NCBI RefSeq assembly: GCF_004526235.1
Contig: NZ_CP038159.1
Coordinates: 3,100,001-3,164,000 of the forward strand
Direction of reading: 5' to 3'
Length of the DNA: 64,000 nucleotides
From: Sphingobacterium sp. CZ-2
GTDB lineage: Bacteria > Bacteroidota > Bacteroidia > Sphingobacteriales > Sphingobacteriaceae
Part shown: positions 1 to 7,918 of the stretch, in pieces
Numbering within the stretch: the first letter of the stretch is position 1
How the letters are laid out: every line of letters begins with the position of its first letter
The notes under the pieces: model-generated
Database searches by the model: none
The model's input: only the letters and a program-made list of their open reading frames with translations
Told to the model about the DNA's origin: nothing
Position numbers and translations under genes: made by a program

Positions 1-198
1 GATGATGTTGGTGATGGGTTTCAAAAAGGAGATCGCTTTGGAAAACTTGAAACGGATAGCCGCTTGTTTCTCGGATGGAACGCGATTTACTTTTTTAGGT
101 AAACTTTTGATGACGTCAATGCCTCTCCAAGTGCTACCAACGATGTTTCCGACCTTGCCGGAAAATCCGCCTAAAATACCTTTAAAAATTCTTGCCAT
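1..198 (-). CDS. DUF6266-like protein, 5' part only (cut by window edge)
   Basis: The first 66 codons of a gene that runs off the left edge. The N-terminus MARIFKGILGGFSGKVG, followed by a GSTWRGIDVIKSLP stretch, is the hallmark of the DUF6266 family, which is common in Bacteroidota and of unknown function. No signal peptide is visible. The ATG at 196-198 is the natural start because family members begin right at the MARIF/MGKL motif. The forward-strand reading frame over the same bases is a shadow. The rest of the protein lies outside the window, so completeness cannot be judged. Confidence 0.72.
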   Translation of the reverse strand, partial: MARIFKGILGGFSGKVGNIVGSTWRGIDVIKSLPKKVNRVPSEKQAAIRFKFSKAISFLKPITNII

Positions 199-222
199 GA
201 TTTTAATTTTTTTAATTTAATT

Positions 223-369
223 TTACCATTGCGAGCATGCTTCGCTGTTAATTTTGATATCGATGGCTAAATTATCGTTGGGGAATTGCTGTTGGAAATT
301 TTGAAAGTAATTGATAGTGAATGACTTGTATTGATAGGGTTTGAGTGCTTCGTAAAAAGAATAAAAAAA
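223..369 (-). pseudogene. Possible 3' remnant of a gene, no start codon
   Basis: Reverse-strand open frame of about 48 codons ending at TAA (223-225). It has an ordinary protein-like composition (for example YQYKSFTINYFQNF, then DNLAIDIKIN) but no ATG, GTG or TTG start before the upstream in-frame TGA. The last codons overlap CATTGCGAG (228-236), which matches part of the dispersed repeat seen elsewhere in the window, so the original 3' end may have been replaced. No family was recognised. It could be a chance open frame. Confidence 0.25.
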
Positions 370-385
370 TCAAATCATCTATATT

Positions 386-820
386 ATGAATCCCATTCTC
401 AGAAACATCCTCGCAATTATTGTAGGTTTTGTAATCGGAAGTGCTGTAAACATGTTTTTTATAAGTATTTCTGCTTCAGTTATTCCTATTCCAGAAGGAG
501 TCGATAATACCACGACAGAAGGCCTAAAAGCAGGGTTGCATCTTTTTGAACCCAAACATTTTCTATTTCCTTTCTTGGCGCATGCTTTAGGAACGTTGGT
601 CGGTGCTTTCTTTGCCGCCTGGATTGCAGCAAGCAGAAAACTGCTCTTTGCCATGATTATCGGTTTTCTTTTTATCCTAGGTGGCTTTGTAACTATTTTG
701 GTGCTGCCTTCCCCGATCTGGTTCACGATCGTAGATTTGCTATTCGCTTATTTTCCAATGGCTTGGATTGGTTACTTTTTAGCTCAAAAGAAGAATCAAA
801 AGGTTATCAATAAATTTTAA
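386..820 (+). CDS. Small integral membrane protein, unknown function
   Basis: 144 residues with four likely membrane segments (about residues 7-30, 57-80, 85-108 and 111-133), a short polar loop between the first two (VDNTTTEGLK) and a basic C-terminus (KKNQKVINK). No catalytic motif or named domain was recognised. ATG at 386 directly precedes the first hydrophobic helix, so the start is plausible. It stands alone: the gene to the left is on the opposite strand and the small-RNA-like region follows on the right. Confidence 0.65.
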   Translation: MNPILRNILAIIVGFVIGSAVNMFFISISASVIPIPEGVDNTTTEGLKAGLHLFEPKHFLFPFLAHALGTLVGAFFAAWIAASRKLLFAMIIGFLFILGGFVTILVLPSPIWFTIVDLLFAYFPMAWIGYFLAQKKNQKVINKF

Positions 821-880
821 TCTGTTAAATAAATGTTAAAACACATATTTATTGTAACGTATGCAACTATTCTACCGTTA

Positions 881-888
881 TACCTTTG
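881..888 (+). promoter_or_regulatory. Bacteroidota -7 box upstream of RNA-like unit 1
   Basis: TACCTTTG matches the Bacteroidota -7 consensus TAnnTTTG exactly. No TTG -33 box sits at the usual 19-21 bp spacing; the nearest is at 852-854. Transcription would start near 896 and run into the hairpin at 941-969. Confidence 0.5.
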
Positions 889-895
889 AATTAAA

Positions 896-973
896 GAAAT
901 CTATACGATTTTCATAATTTAGGTTAATAATTGGTTAGTAAAGCCCTGAAGCTCCCCGCTTCAGGGCTTTCGT
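896..973 (+). ncRNA. Candidate small RNA, tandem unit 1
   Basis: Short intergenic unit made of a 26-base block (911-936) followed by a perfect 12-bp hairpin (941-952 with 958-969, loop TCCCC) and a weak T run. The same 26-base block recurs exactly 180 bases downstream, again followed by a 12-bp hairpin with a C-rich loop. No open reading frame fits. The start is inferred from the -7 box at 881-888 and the end from the hairpin. It could instead be only a terminator pair; expression is not shown by sequence. Confidence 0.45.
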
Positions 974-1053
974 AATTTATTAAGGTCCTTAAGCTGTTAA
1001 AAATTGTTAATCCCTCATCCCAGGTATAACATTGGCTATATACTTGCGTTTAT

Positions 1054-1154
1054 AATAGTGAAAAGCAAAAGAGTAATAGAGTAAAGTAATTTCATAATTT
1101 AGGTTAATAATTGGTTTGGTAGAAATCCTGAGGTCCCCACCTCAGGATTTTTTT
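1054..1154 (+). ncRNA. Candidate small RNA, tandem unit 2
   Basis: Second copy of the unit: the identical 26-base block (1091-1116), then a 12-bp hairpin (1123-1134 with 1139-1150, loop CCCC) and a T7 run, which makes a strong intrinsic terminator. Compared with unit 1 the stem differs at four positions, and each change is matched on the other arm (compensatory pairs), while the CCTG core of the stem is kept. A possible -7 box, TATACTTG, lies at 1039-1046. Bases upstream of the 26-base block are not conserved between the copies. Confidence 0.5.
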
Positions 1155-1166
1155 GTGTATTATTGG

Positions 1167-1174
1167 TATCTTTG
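1167..1174 (+). promoter_or_regulatory. Bacteroidota -7 box for gpsA-hemF
   Basis: TATCTTTG, a perfect TAnnTTTG box, begins 13 bases after the T run of the preceding terminator and 27 bases before the gpsA ATG. This predicts a leader of about 20 bases. No clear TTG -33 element is present because that position falls inside the terminator stem. Confidence 0.55.
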
Positions 1175-1200
1175 TTGTTTCATCAAACGATTTTATATAG

Positions 1201-2199
1201 ATGTCGATAAAAATTGGAGTTATAGGTAGCGGAAGTTGGGCAACAGCCATGATCAAGATGCTGACCGATAACCAACAAGAAAAACAGATAAATTGGTGGG
1301 TTCGCCGGCAAGAGGATTTGGAGTATATTGAAACCTACCATCATAATCCATCCTATTTAAGCGCTGTTGAAATTAAATTGGACAAGATCGATCTTTTCCA
1401 AGAAGTTAAGGAGGTGTTTGAAAACTCTGATATCATCATTTTGAACACCCCGGCTGCGTATTTAGAAGATGCGCTTAAGGAATTATCCCCAAACGATTTT
1501 CAAAATAAGTTGGTGGTATCTGCCATTAAAGGAATTGTGCCTTCCATTAAAATGATCGTAGGCGAATTCTTGAACAGTAAATTTCAAGTTGCACTAGAGG
1601 ATATCGTAGTCGTAGGAGGGCCTTGCCATGCCGAAGAAGTGTCTCTGGAAAAATTATCTTATTTGACCTTTGCTTCGAAAAACACGGCAAACTCTGCTGT
1701 TGTTGCACAATACTTCCAAACACACTATATTAAAACGGTTGTTTCCAACGATTTATTAGGTGTTGAATATGGGGCAGTACTTAAAAATATATATGCGTTA
1801 GCCTGTGGAATATGCCATGGTTTAGGATTTGGTGATAACTTCCAGGCAGTTTTGATTTCGAATGCCATTCGTGAAATGGAGCATTTTGTGAATGTTATTG
1901 ATCCGCAAAAAAGAGAAATCAATCAATCTGCTTATTTAGGAGACCTTTTAGTGACCTCATATTCTCAATTCAGCAGAAATAGGACCTTCGGAAATATGAT
2001 TGGAAAGGGCTATTCTGTGAAGTCTGCGCAATTGGAAATGAATATGGTGGCGGAAGGTTATTTTGCATCCGGCTGTATACAGGATATCATCCATGAACAC
2101 CATTTGGAAATGCCGATCTGCAATACCGTTTACAATATTTTGTATAAGAACCAACCGGCAATATTAGAAGTGAAAAAATTGACCGAACAACTTACGTAA
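1201..2199 (+). CDS. gpsA: NAD(P)-dependent glycerol-3-phosphate dehydrogenase
   Basis: Reduces dihydroxyacetone phosphate to sn-glycerol 3-phosphate for phospholipid synthesis; cytosolic. 332 residues, the usual family length. An N-terminal Rossmann fold with GSGSWA at residues 9-14 binds the nucleotide; SAIKGI (107-112) and GAVLKNIYALACG (191-203, K195) carry the conserved lysines; SRNRTFG (258-264) is the substrate-binding signature. The stop TAA overlaps the next start by one base (TAATG), so hemF is translationally coupled. It works in the opposite direction to the FAD-linked glpD found at 16,104-17,675. Confidence 0.95.
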   Translation: MSIKIGVIGSGSWATAMIKMLTDNQQEKQINWWVRRQEDLEYIETYHHNPSYLSAVEIKLDKIDLFQEVKEVFENSDIIILNTPAAYLEDALKELSPNDFQNKLVVSAIKGIVPSIKMIVGEFLNSKFQVALEDIVVVGGPCHAEEVSLEKLSYLTFASKNTANSAVVAQYFQTHYIKTVVSNDLLGVEYGAVLKNIYALACGICHGLGFGDNFQAVLISNAIREMEHFVNVIDPQKREINQSAYLGDLLVTSYSQFSRNRTFGNMIGKGYSVKSAQLEMNMVAEGYFASGCIQDIIHEHHLEMPICNTVYNILYKNQPAILEVKKLTEQLT

Positions 2200-3098
2200 T
2201 GATCACAAAAGAACAGATTGCTGAAAAATATAAAGAGATCCAGGAGGAGATTACCCAAGCCTTAGAAAAATTGGACGGAAAAGCTGTTTTCCAAGAAGAA
2301 CTATGGGAAAGAGAAGGTGGAGGTGGGGGTAGGACCCGAATTATTCAACATGGAGATATCCTAGAAAAAGGAGGGGTTAATTTCTCTGCGGTACATGGGG
2401 AATTGCCTGCACCGATAAAGAAAGCTTTTGGCGTAGAGGAGGACCAGTTTTTTGCTACTGGAGTATCCATCGTAATCCATCCGAATAATCCTTGGGTACC
2501 TATTATCCATATGAATATCCGCTATTTCGAACTCAATGAAAACATCCGATGGTTCGGTGGAGGAATTGATTTAACGCCACACTATGTGATCGAAGAAGAT
2601 GCTAAGGATTTTCATCAGGCATTGAAAGCGGTTTGTGATCAATATTCCGCTCAATTTTATGAGGAGTTCAAAACCTGGGCGGATAATTATTTCTATATTA
2701 AACACAGAAATGAAACCAGAGGGATTGGCGGAATATTCTATGATAAGTTAACTCCCGAAAAAGCTGGGGTTTCCATGGAGGAAATTTTTGATTTTTCTTG
2801 TGCTTTAGGTCGGTTGTTCCCAAAAATCTATACCGAAATCGTTAATAGAAATCACGATAAATCCTTTACCAAAGAAGAGAAAGACTGGCAACTGTTACGT
2901 CGGGGAAGATACGTAGAATTCAATCTCGTATATGATTCCGGGACAAAATTTGGTTTGGAAACCAATGGAAGGATTGAGTCTATCCTCATGAGCTTACCGG
3001 AACAGGCAAACTGGTTCTATAATTTTCAGGCCCAACCAGGTTCTAAAGAAGAGAAAACCCTTGGTCTATTAAAAAAGGGCATTAACTGGGTTGGATAA
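2199..3098 (+). CDS. hemF: Oxygen-dependent coproporphyrinogen III oxidase
   Basis: Oxidatively decarboxylates coproporphyrinogen III to protoporphyrinogen IX in haem synthesis, using O2. 299 residues, the full length for HemF. Conserved blocks seen: a glycine-rich RTRIIQHGDILEKGGVNFS stretch (about 45-63), HMNIRYFE (104-111), WFGGGIDLTPHY (118-129), KHRNETRGIGGIFYD (168-182) and RRGRYVEFNLVYDSGTKFGL (234-253). Its start overlaps the gpsA stop by one base. No oxygen-independent hemN is visible in the window. Pairing with gpsA appears to be an operon of convenience. Confidence 0.95.
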   Translation: MITKEQIAEKYKEIQEEITQALEKLDGKAVFQEELWEREGGGGGRTRIIQHGDILEKGGVNFSAVHGELPAPIKKAFGVEEDQFFATGVSIVIHPNNPWVPIIHMNIRYFELNENIRWFGGGIDLTPHYVIEEDAKDFHQALKAVCDQYSAQFYEEFKTWADNYFYIKHRNETRGIGGIFYDKLTPEKAGVSMEEIFDFSCALGRLFPKIYTEIVNRNHDKSFTKEEKDWQLLRRGRYVEFNLVYDSGTKFGLETNGRIESILMSLPEQANWFYNFQAQPGSKEEKTLGLLKKGINWVG

Positions 3099-3108
3099 AA
3101 AAACATAA

Positions 3109-4365
3109 ATGATAAAATACGAAAAGTTCGTTCTACCGAATGGATTGCGGGTCTTGGTACACGAAGATCCCCATAGTTCCATGGCATGCATGAATATCCT
3201 ATATGATGTGGGTGCTCGGGATGAACAAGAAGACAAAACAGGGTTTGCCCATCTGTTCGAACACCTGATGTTCAGTGGGTCGGTTCATATCCCAAGTTAT
3301 GATCAGCCATTACAACGGGTAGGAGGTGAGAATAATGCCTTTACCTCAAACGATATCACCAATTATTACATTACGCTACCTGCAAATAACCTCGAAACGG
3401 CCTTTTGGTTGGAGTCTGATCGGATGATGGGACTCGCTTTCAATGAACAGGGTTTGGAGGTGCAACGAAATGTGGTTATTGAAGAGTTTAAGCAACGCTA
3501 TCTGAACCAGCCTTACGGCGATGTTTGGTTGAGACTTCGGGAATTAGCCTATCAGGTTCACCCTTACAAATGGGCAACCATAGGTAAGGAAATCAAGCAT
3601 ATTGAAGAGGCAAAAATGGAAGATGTGAAAGCATTTTTCAAGAAATTTTATGCGCCAAACAATGCTATCATGGCCATTACCGGAAATGTAAAGTTAGCGG
3701 AGGTTAAACAATTAACCGAAAAATGGTTCGGCGATATTCCAGCTACAGAACCCAATCTGCGAAATATTCCACAGGAGCCACGCCAATTAGCGCCCCGAAA
3801 ACTGGAAGTGAATGCTGCCGTTCCGGTGGATGCTGTTTATTTGGCTTTCCATACGGTCGATCGTTTACATGATGATTATTACATCGCTGATTTGTTGACC
3901 GATGTGTTATCGCGTGGAACTTCCGCAAGGCTATACCGTCGGTTGGTGAAGGAACGGCATCTGTTTTCCGAAGTGAATGCCTATGTGCTGGGAAGTATAG
4001 ATAATAACCTGATCGTAGTAGAAGGTAAGCCCCATGAGGCGGTGAGTACCGAGGAAGCGGAAAAGGCGCTTTGGCAGGAATTGGAAGCTTTATCTAATGA
4101 ATCCATCTCGGAAGAGGAATTGACCAAAGTGAAGAACAAAGTAGAATCGACCATGCGTTTTGCAGAATTGTCCATTCTGGATAAGGCCATGAACCTTTCT
4201 TTTTATGAGCTTTTGGGAAATGCAGACCTTTATAATCAGGAAATAGAAAAATATATGCAGGTAAGCTGTACCGATATCCAGCGTTTTGCGAAGGAAACTT
4301 TTCGAAAAGAGAACTCATCTACGTTAATATATCATGCCCAAAAGAAAGGAGCATATGCTGAATAG
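3109..4365 (+). CDS. M16 family zinc peptidase, catalytic subunit
   Basis: Insulinase/processing-peptidase-like metalloprotease of 418 residues. The inverted zinc motif HLFEH is at residues 48-52 and the third zinc-ligand region, VVIEEFKQRY, at about 122-131. The protein has the two-domain M16B layout and no signal peptide. The next gene encodes a second M16 protein that lacks HxxEH, and the two reading frames overlap. In characterised M16B pairs one subunit supplies zinc and the other an R/Y substrate-binding pair, so these two most likely form a heterodimer. The substrate is not known. Confidence 0.88.
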   Translation: MIKYEKFVLPNGLRVLVHEDPHSSMACMNILYDVGARDEQEDKTGFAHLFEHLMFSGSVHIPSYDQPLQRVGGENNAFTSNDITNYYITLPANNLETAFWLESDRMMGLAFNEQGLEVQRNVVIEEFKQRYLNQPYGDVWLRLRELAYQVHPYKWATIGKEIKHIEEAKMEDVKAFFKKFYAPNNAIMAITGNVKLAEVKQLTEKWFGDIPATEPNLRNIPQEPRQLAPRKLEVNAAVPVDAVYLAFHTVDRLHDDYYIADLLTDVLSRGTSARLYRRLVKERHLFSEVNAYVLGSIDNNLIVVEGKPHEAVSTEEAEKALWQELEALSNESISEEELTKVKNKVESTMRFAELSILDKAMNLSFYELLGNADLYNQEIEKYMQVSCTDIQRFAKETFRKENSSTLIYHAQKKGAYAE

Positions 4366-5635
4366 ATTTGATCCGCCAGCTTTGAAATCGATCGATGAGA
4401 TCCAAATCGAAAAACCGGAATCATTGGTTTTTAAGAACGGACTGCAGGTGTTTCTTTTTCATGCACCCGAACAGGAGTTGTTGAAAGCAGAATTCGTTTT
4501 CAAGAACCTATTTGAAAAACCGGAGAATCCGACCAGGAATTCAGCCTTGAGTTCCATGTTGAAGGAAGGGACTATCAAATTGAGTTCAGCTGAGATTGCT
4601 TCGCAGATTGATTTTTATGGTGCTTATCTAGTGCCTGAATTTAGTTATGATCATAATGCATTAACGCTTTATACCCTCAACAAGCATGTACATTCGGTTT
4701 TACCGGTGGTGCATGAGGTGCTGACAGCCGCACAGATTCCTCAAAAAGAGTTGGATACCTACATCCGTAACAATAAGCAAAGTCTACAGATCTCCTTGGA
4801 GAAATCTGATTTTGTTGCGCGTAGGGCTTTTTATAATCAGCTTTTTGGGAATACCAGGTATGGTCGATCGGTAACCGAGGGAATATTGGATGGATTGACG
4901 CGTTCGGATCTTACCCAATTGTACAAAAAACAGATTCAACCTCAGAATGGTGTGTTGTTCTTATCCGGTAATATATCGGAGGAAACATTGGATCTTTTCC
5001 GCAATTATTTTGAAAACCAATGGGATGGAACGGAATCGTTGGAATATACCCCATTTCAGAGCGAAGGAAGTCAATTTTTAGATCTACAGGTTATCCAAAA
5101 ACCGGATGCCATGCAGTCCAGTATTCGATTGGGAAAAGTTTCCATCCAACGGACGCATCCGGATTACCCCGCTCTTCAGTTTGTGAACACAATGTTTGGC
5201 GGATATTTTGGTTCTCGGTTGATGGGAAATATCCGAGAGGATAAGGGCTATACGTATAGTATCGGTTCCATGCTTGCCAATTTGAACCATGCCGGATTTT
5301 TAAGTATTTCTACGGATGTAGGAACGGAATATACCAAAGCTACACTTGCGGAGATACAAAAGGAGATCGAAAAGCTCCAACAGGAAAAGGCTTCAGAGAA
5401 AGAAATGGAATTGGTGCGGAATTATATGTTGGGGAGTATGTTGGGAAGCTTGGAATCTATTTTCTCGCACGTGGATAAGTTCAAGTCGGTATTCTTTTCG
5501 GGCTTGGATTTAGGATATTATCATAATTATACGGAGATAATTAAAGAAATAACTCCTGAACAGGTACAGGATCTTGCCCAACAATATCTGGGATTTGATG
5601 ATATGTTAAAGGTCGTGGTAGGAGAGGTGAAGTAG
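4355..5635 (+). CDS. M16 family peptidase-like partner subunit (no zinc motif)
   Basis: 426 residues from the ATG at 4355. An in-frame ATG at 4334 would overlap the upstream gene more deeply; 4355 has AAAGGAG just upstream and gives an 11-base overlap. There is no HxxEH at the expected position (the region reads NSALSSMLKEG), so it should be catalytically silent by itself. The C-terminal half keeps RLMGNIREDKGYTYSIGS, the R/Y-pair region typical of the non-catalytic M16B subunit. Coupling to 3109-4365 supports a two-subunit peptidase. It is followed by a palindromic intergenic repeat. Confidence 0.85.
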   Translation: MLNRFDPPALKSIDEIQIEKPESLVFKNGLQVFLFHAPEQELLKAEFVFKNLFEKPENPTRNSALSSMLKEGTIKLSSAEIASQIDFYGAYLVPEFSYDHNALTLYTLNKHVHSVLPVVHEVLTAAQIPQKELDTYIRNNKQSLQISLEKSDFVARRAFYNQLFGNTRYGRSVTEGILDGLTRSDLTQLYKKQIQPQNGVLFLSGNISEETLDLFRNYFENQWDGTESLEYTPFQSEGSQFLDLQVIQKPDAMQSSIRLGKVSIQRTHPDYPALQFVNTMFGGYFGSRLMGNIREDKGYTYSIGSMLANLNHAGFLSISTDVGTEYTKATLAEIQKEIEKLQQEKASEKEMELVRNYMLGSMLGSLESIFSHVDKFKSVFFSGLDLGYYHNYTEIIKEITPEQVQDLAQQYLGFDDMLKVVVGEVK

Positions 5636-5686
5636 GTTTTTCTTGTCATCCTGAGTGTATTGCATGTCATCCTGACTACTTTTTCT

Positions 5687-5760
5687 TGTCATCCTGAGCG
5701 AAGTCGAAGGATCTGTTCGTATACCACCTTACAGATCCTTCGACTCCGCTCAGGATGACA
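5687..5760. repeat. Dispersed palindromic repeat, type A
   Basis: A 74-base hairpin: 30-base arms (5687-5716 and 5731-5760) that pair with one mismatch and begin TGTCATCCTGAGCG. Degenerate partial copies of the arm start occur at about 5644-5675. Related copies lie at 25,326, 53,242 and 58,601. It sits between convergent genes and could fold as a transcription terminator in both directions. Confidence 0.85.
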
Positions 5761-5809
5761 TAAATGAATATCATCATGCCGATGATAAAACCATCAAAAA
5801 ATATTAAAA

Positions 5810-6532
5810 TCAAGATTTCATCAAATCCTGAATAGCAACCGATGCCAAGGCTCCACCAAATGCAGCTGGCAAATAAGACATCGTTCCATAGGCCGATTTC
5901 TTAAAATTACTTCCATCCGTATACAACAACGATTCCTTATCTGGAAGTTCAGTTGAAAAAACTACTTTCACGCCCTTCTTAATCCCATGTTTTTTCAGCT
6001 TCTTTCTAATATGCTGGGCCAACTTACAATTATACGTCTTTCCAATATCCGATATCTTCAATTTTGTAGGATCCAATTTCCCGCCAGCACCCATGGAACT
6101 CACAAATGGAATCTTAGCATCCAACGCCAAGCGGATAAAAAATAACTTCGGCGTGATACTATCAATCGCCTCCACACAATAATCAGGTTTCAGTTCTAAT
6201 AGTCCGGGGATACTTTGCGGAAGGATGAATTCTTGGATAACATTCAATTCCAACTCGGGGTTAATGGCCAATAACCGTTCTTTCATGATCTGTGCTTTGG
6301 GCTCGCCATGATTGGTCGCCAATGCCGGCAATTGCCTGTTCCTATTGCTGGGATCTACCGTATCTGCGTCGATAATGGTCATTTTTCCAACACCAGAACG
6401 ACATAAAAATTCGGCTGCAAACGAACCAACACCGCCTAAACCCAATACCATAACATGGGAATTTGCCAATTTCTCTAATGCTTCCCGACCAACCAATGCT
6501 TCGGTCCGGGAAAGCCAAGATAAATCCATCAT
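5810..6532 (-). CDS. tcdA: tRNA threonylcarbamoyladenosine dehydratase (ThiF/E1-like)
   Basis: ATP-dependent E1-like enzyme that cyclises t6A37 to ct6A37 in tRNAs (CsdL/YgdL family). 240 residues. GLGGVGS at residues 31-37 is the nucleotide-binding loop, DADTVDPSNRNRQ (55-67) carries the adenylation Asp and Arg, and a VEAIDS segment follows as in the family. It is shorter than true ThiF/MoeB proteins and has no rhodanese domain. There are two adjacent possible starts (MMDLSW), differing by one codon. The TatD-like gene is 3 bases upstream, so the two are co-transcribed. Confidence 0.88.
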   Translation of the reverse strand: MMDLSWLSRTEALVGREALEKLANSHVMVLGLGGVGSFAAEFLCRSGVGKMTIIDADTVDPSNRNRQLPALATNHGEPKAQIMKERLLAINPELELNVIQEFILPQSIPGLLELKPDYCVEAIDSITPKLFFIRLALDAKIPFVSSMGAGGKLDPTKLKISDIGKTYNCKLAQHIRKKLKKHGIKKGVKVVFSTELPDKESLLYTDGSNFKKSAYGTMSYLPAAFGGALASVAIQDLMKS

Positions 6533-6535
6533 GAA

Positions 6536-7180
6536 TTATAAACTATAGTTAAAAACCTCCGTGAAATTTTTTGTAATCTGCTCTTCCAATTCTTTCTTGT
6601 CCACTTTTCGAGCGTGGCAAAAATAAGCATAAATATCGGAGATTTTAACCTGTTTATCGTCTGTTTCTAAGAATAAACGGTCTAAAGGGATGTTTTGTAC
6701 AAGTTCTTCATGCTGCCCTTTTAAGATCAGGGGGCCTAGGGAAAGGTAATAACCATGGTGCAACAGGCTTTTAGCGAGTTCCCAATTCTTTGCGAAACCA
6801 TGGAATACAACGGGAACATCGGTTTTTAAGCGCATCAAGGAGGTCAGTACCTCGGAATAGGACCGTACGCAATGAATCACCAAGGGTTTTTGAACTTCTA
6901 TTGCCAATTCAATTTGCCGTTCAAAAGCCATTGTTTGTCGTTCAAGTGATGGCCCGTTCATTTTATCCAAGCCACATTCGCCTACAGCAATAACGCCCTC
7001 TTTGGCCACATAGATTTTTAGCGCTTCAAATTGTTTCTCGAAGTTTTCATCGATATACCAAGGATGAATGCCTGCACAACATGGGGTCTGCGTCAGGTAA
7101 TCCTTCGAAACGATCACATTTGGAATTTCCAGATGCTTACTGTCTGCATAGGGATGATGGGTATGGATGTTGATATACAC
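6536..7180 (-). CDS. TatD-family metal-dependent hydrolase (short form)
   Basis: 214 residues, shorter than E. coli TatD (about 260) but typical of the compact Bacteroidota form. Metal-site motifs are all present: HTHH at residues 6-9, GECGLD (67-72), VIHCVRSY with H103, HGF with H127, and LETDD with D174/D175. TatD proteins are 3'-5' exonucleases or deoxyribonucleases; the exact activity of this short form is not known from sequence. It runs directly into tcdA. Confidence 0.83.
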   Translation of the reverse strand: MYINIHTHHPYADSKHLEIPNVIVSKDYLTQTPCCAGIHPWYIDENFEKQFEALKIYVAKEGVIAVGECGLDKMNGPSLERQTMAFERQIELAIEVQKPLVIHCVRSYSEVLTSLMRLKTDVPVVFHGFAKNWELAKSLLHHGYYLSLGPLILKGQHEELVQNIPLDRLFLETDDKQVKISDIYAYFCHARKVDKKELEEQITKNFTEVFNYSL

Positions 7181-7208
7181 GAGATGTAAAATTAGGAATT
7201 AATCCTGA

Positions 7209-7538
7209 TTAAGCTTCAATTTCCTCACAACGCTCAAATTCAAGGACCACGATGCCTGAGGTGGTATCGATCTTGAACCGTTTCCGACTATGATCCACAT
7301 CAAAAGTCTTATCGATTTCCGGTACTACCTCCGATACTTCTAAGATTACCGGGTAGCCTTCATAAGGGATTTCTGAACGGGAATAATGGGTAACATGGTC
7401 AAATCGGAACTTTTTCTCCTGCGCATGGTCACCTAATTCACTATCTACCAATAGGGTCACCACTAGACTTTGTGTCATGGAATCCTCTTCTGTGCGAACG
7501 ATTTCAGCGTCCAATAATGCATTAATGTCAATTGCCAT
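7209..7538 (-). CDS. Conserved-looking small acidic protein, unknown
   Basis: 109 residues, strongly acidic, with regular alternating hydrophobic segments (SLVVTLLVD, GIVVLEFERC) that suggest an all-beta fold. No signal peptide and no recognised domain. It lies 28 bases upstream of the TatD-like gene on the same strand, so it may head that transcript (7209-TatD-tcdA). Composition is normal for the window and the frame is uninterrupted, so it is probably a real gene. I do not recognise a family. Confidence 0.6.
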   Translation of the reverse strand: MAIDINALLDAEIVRTEEDSMTQSLVVTLLVDSELGDHAQEKKFRFDHVTHYSRSEIPYEGYPVILEVSEVVPEIDKTFDVDHSRKRFKIDTTSGIVVLEFERCEEIEA

Positions 7539-7615
7539 AGCTGTTACCTATAAAGTTAAAACTAACGTTGCTGTATATGCAAATAACAGTTGAAGCCCAG
7601 TTTCTGTTTTATATA

Positions 7616-7786
7616 TTAATTAAAACTGAAAACAAAATTCCGGTTCTTAAGATCCTGAATCACTTTTTTAAGCAATTCTTGTTTGGGATCCAAGGTAGAT
7701 TTAACCTGAAACCTTTTTATAAATGGATGCTTTCCAGGAGTATTGTCCTGTGAATTTGATGTAGGCTGGTTTTTACGATTGAACAT
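7616..7786 (-). CDS. 56-residue protein, unknown
   Basis: Small reverse-strand gene. ATG at 7784-7786 follows AAAGGAGATGGCTT, giving a good Shine-Dalgarno site (AGGAGA) 7 bases upstream, which is rare in this genome and decides the start. The protein is basic and polar at the N-terminus (MFNRKNQPTSNSQ), then has an amphipathic stretch (DPKQELLKKVIQDLKNR) and ends FVFSFN. No membrane segment and no known family. A 61-codon forward frame overlapping it lacks a ribosome site and is not preferred. Confidence 0.5.
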   Translation of the reverse strand: MFNRKNQPTSNSQDNTPGKHPFIKRFQVKSTLDPKQELLKKVIQDLKNRNFVFSFN

Positions 7787-7918
7787 AAGCCATCTCCTTT
7801 TTTTGATTGTTTATACTGGTTATTGTCAGTCTATTTAGCATAGGAAGCTATCACTGACCTATTAAAGATAATGAAATTTTAAAAAAGGAATGCATATCTT
7901 CGTTACAAAATTCAAGCT

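Noticed and set aside
2-220. Forward open frame of 72 codons at the left edge
   Set aside because: It is the antisense shadow of the DUF6266-like gene, whose protein sequence has a recognisable family N-terminus.
7568-7753. 61-codon forward frame
   Set aside because: No ribosome site; the opposite strand has a 56-codon gene with a good one.
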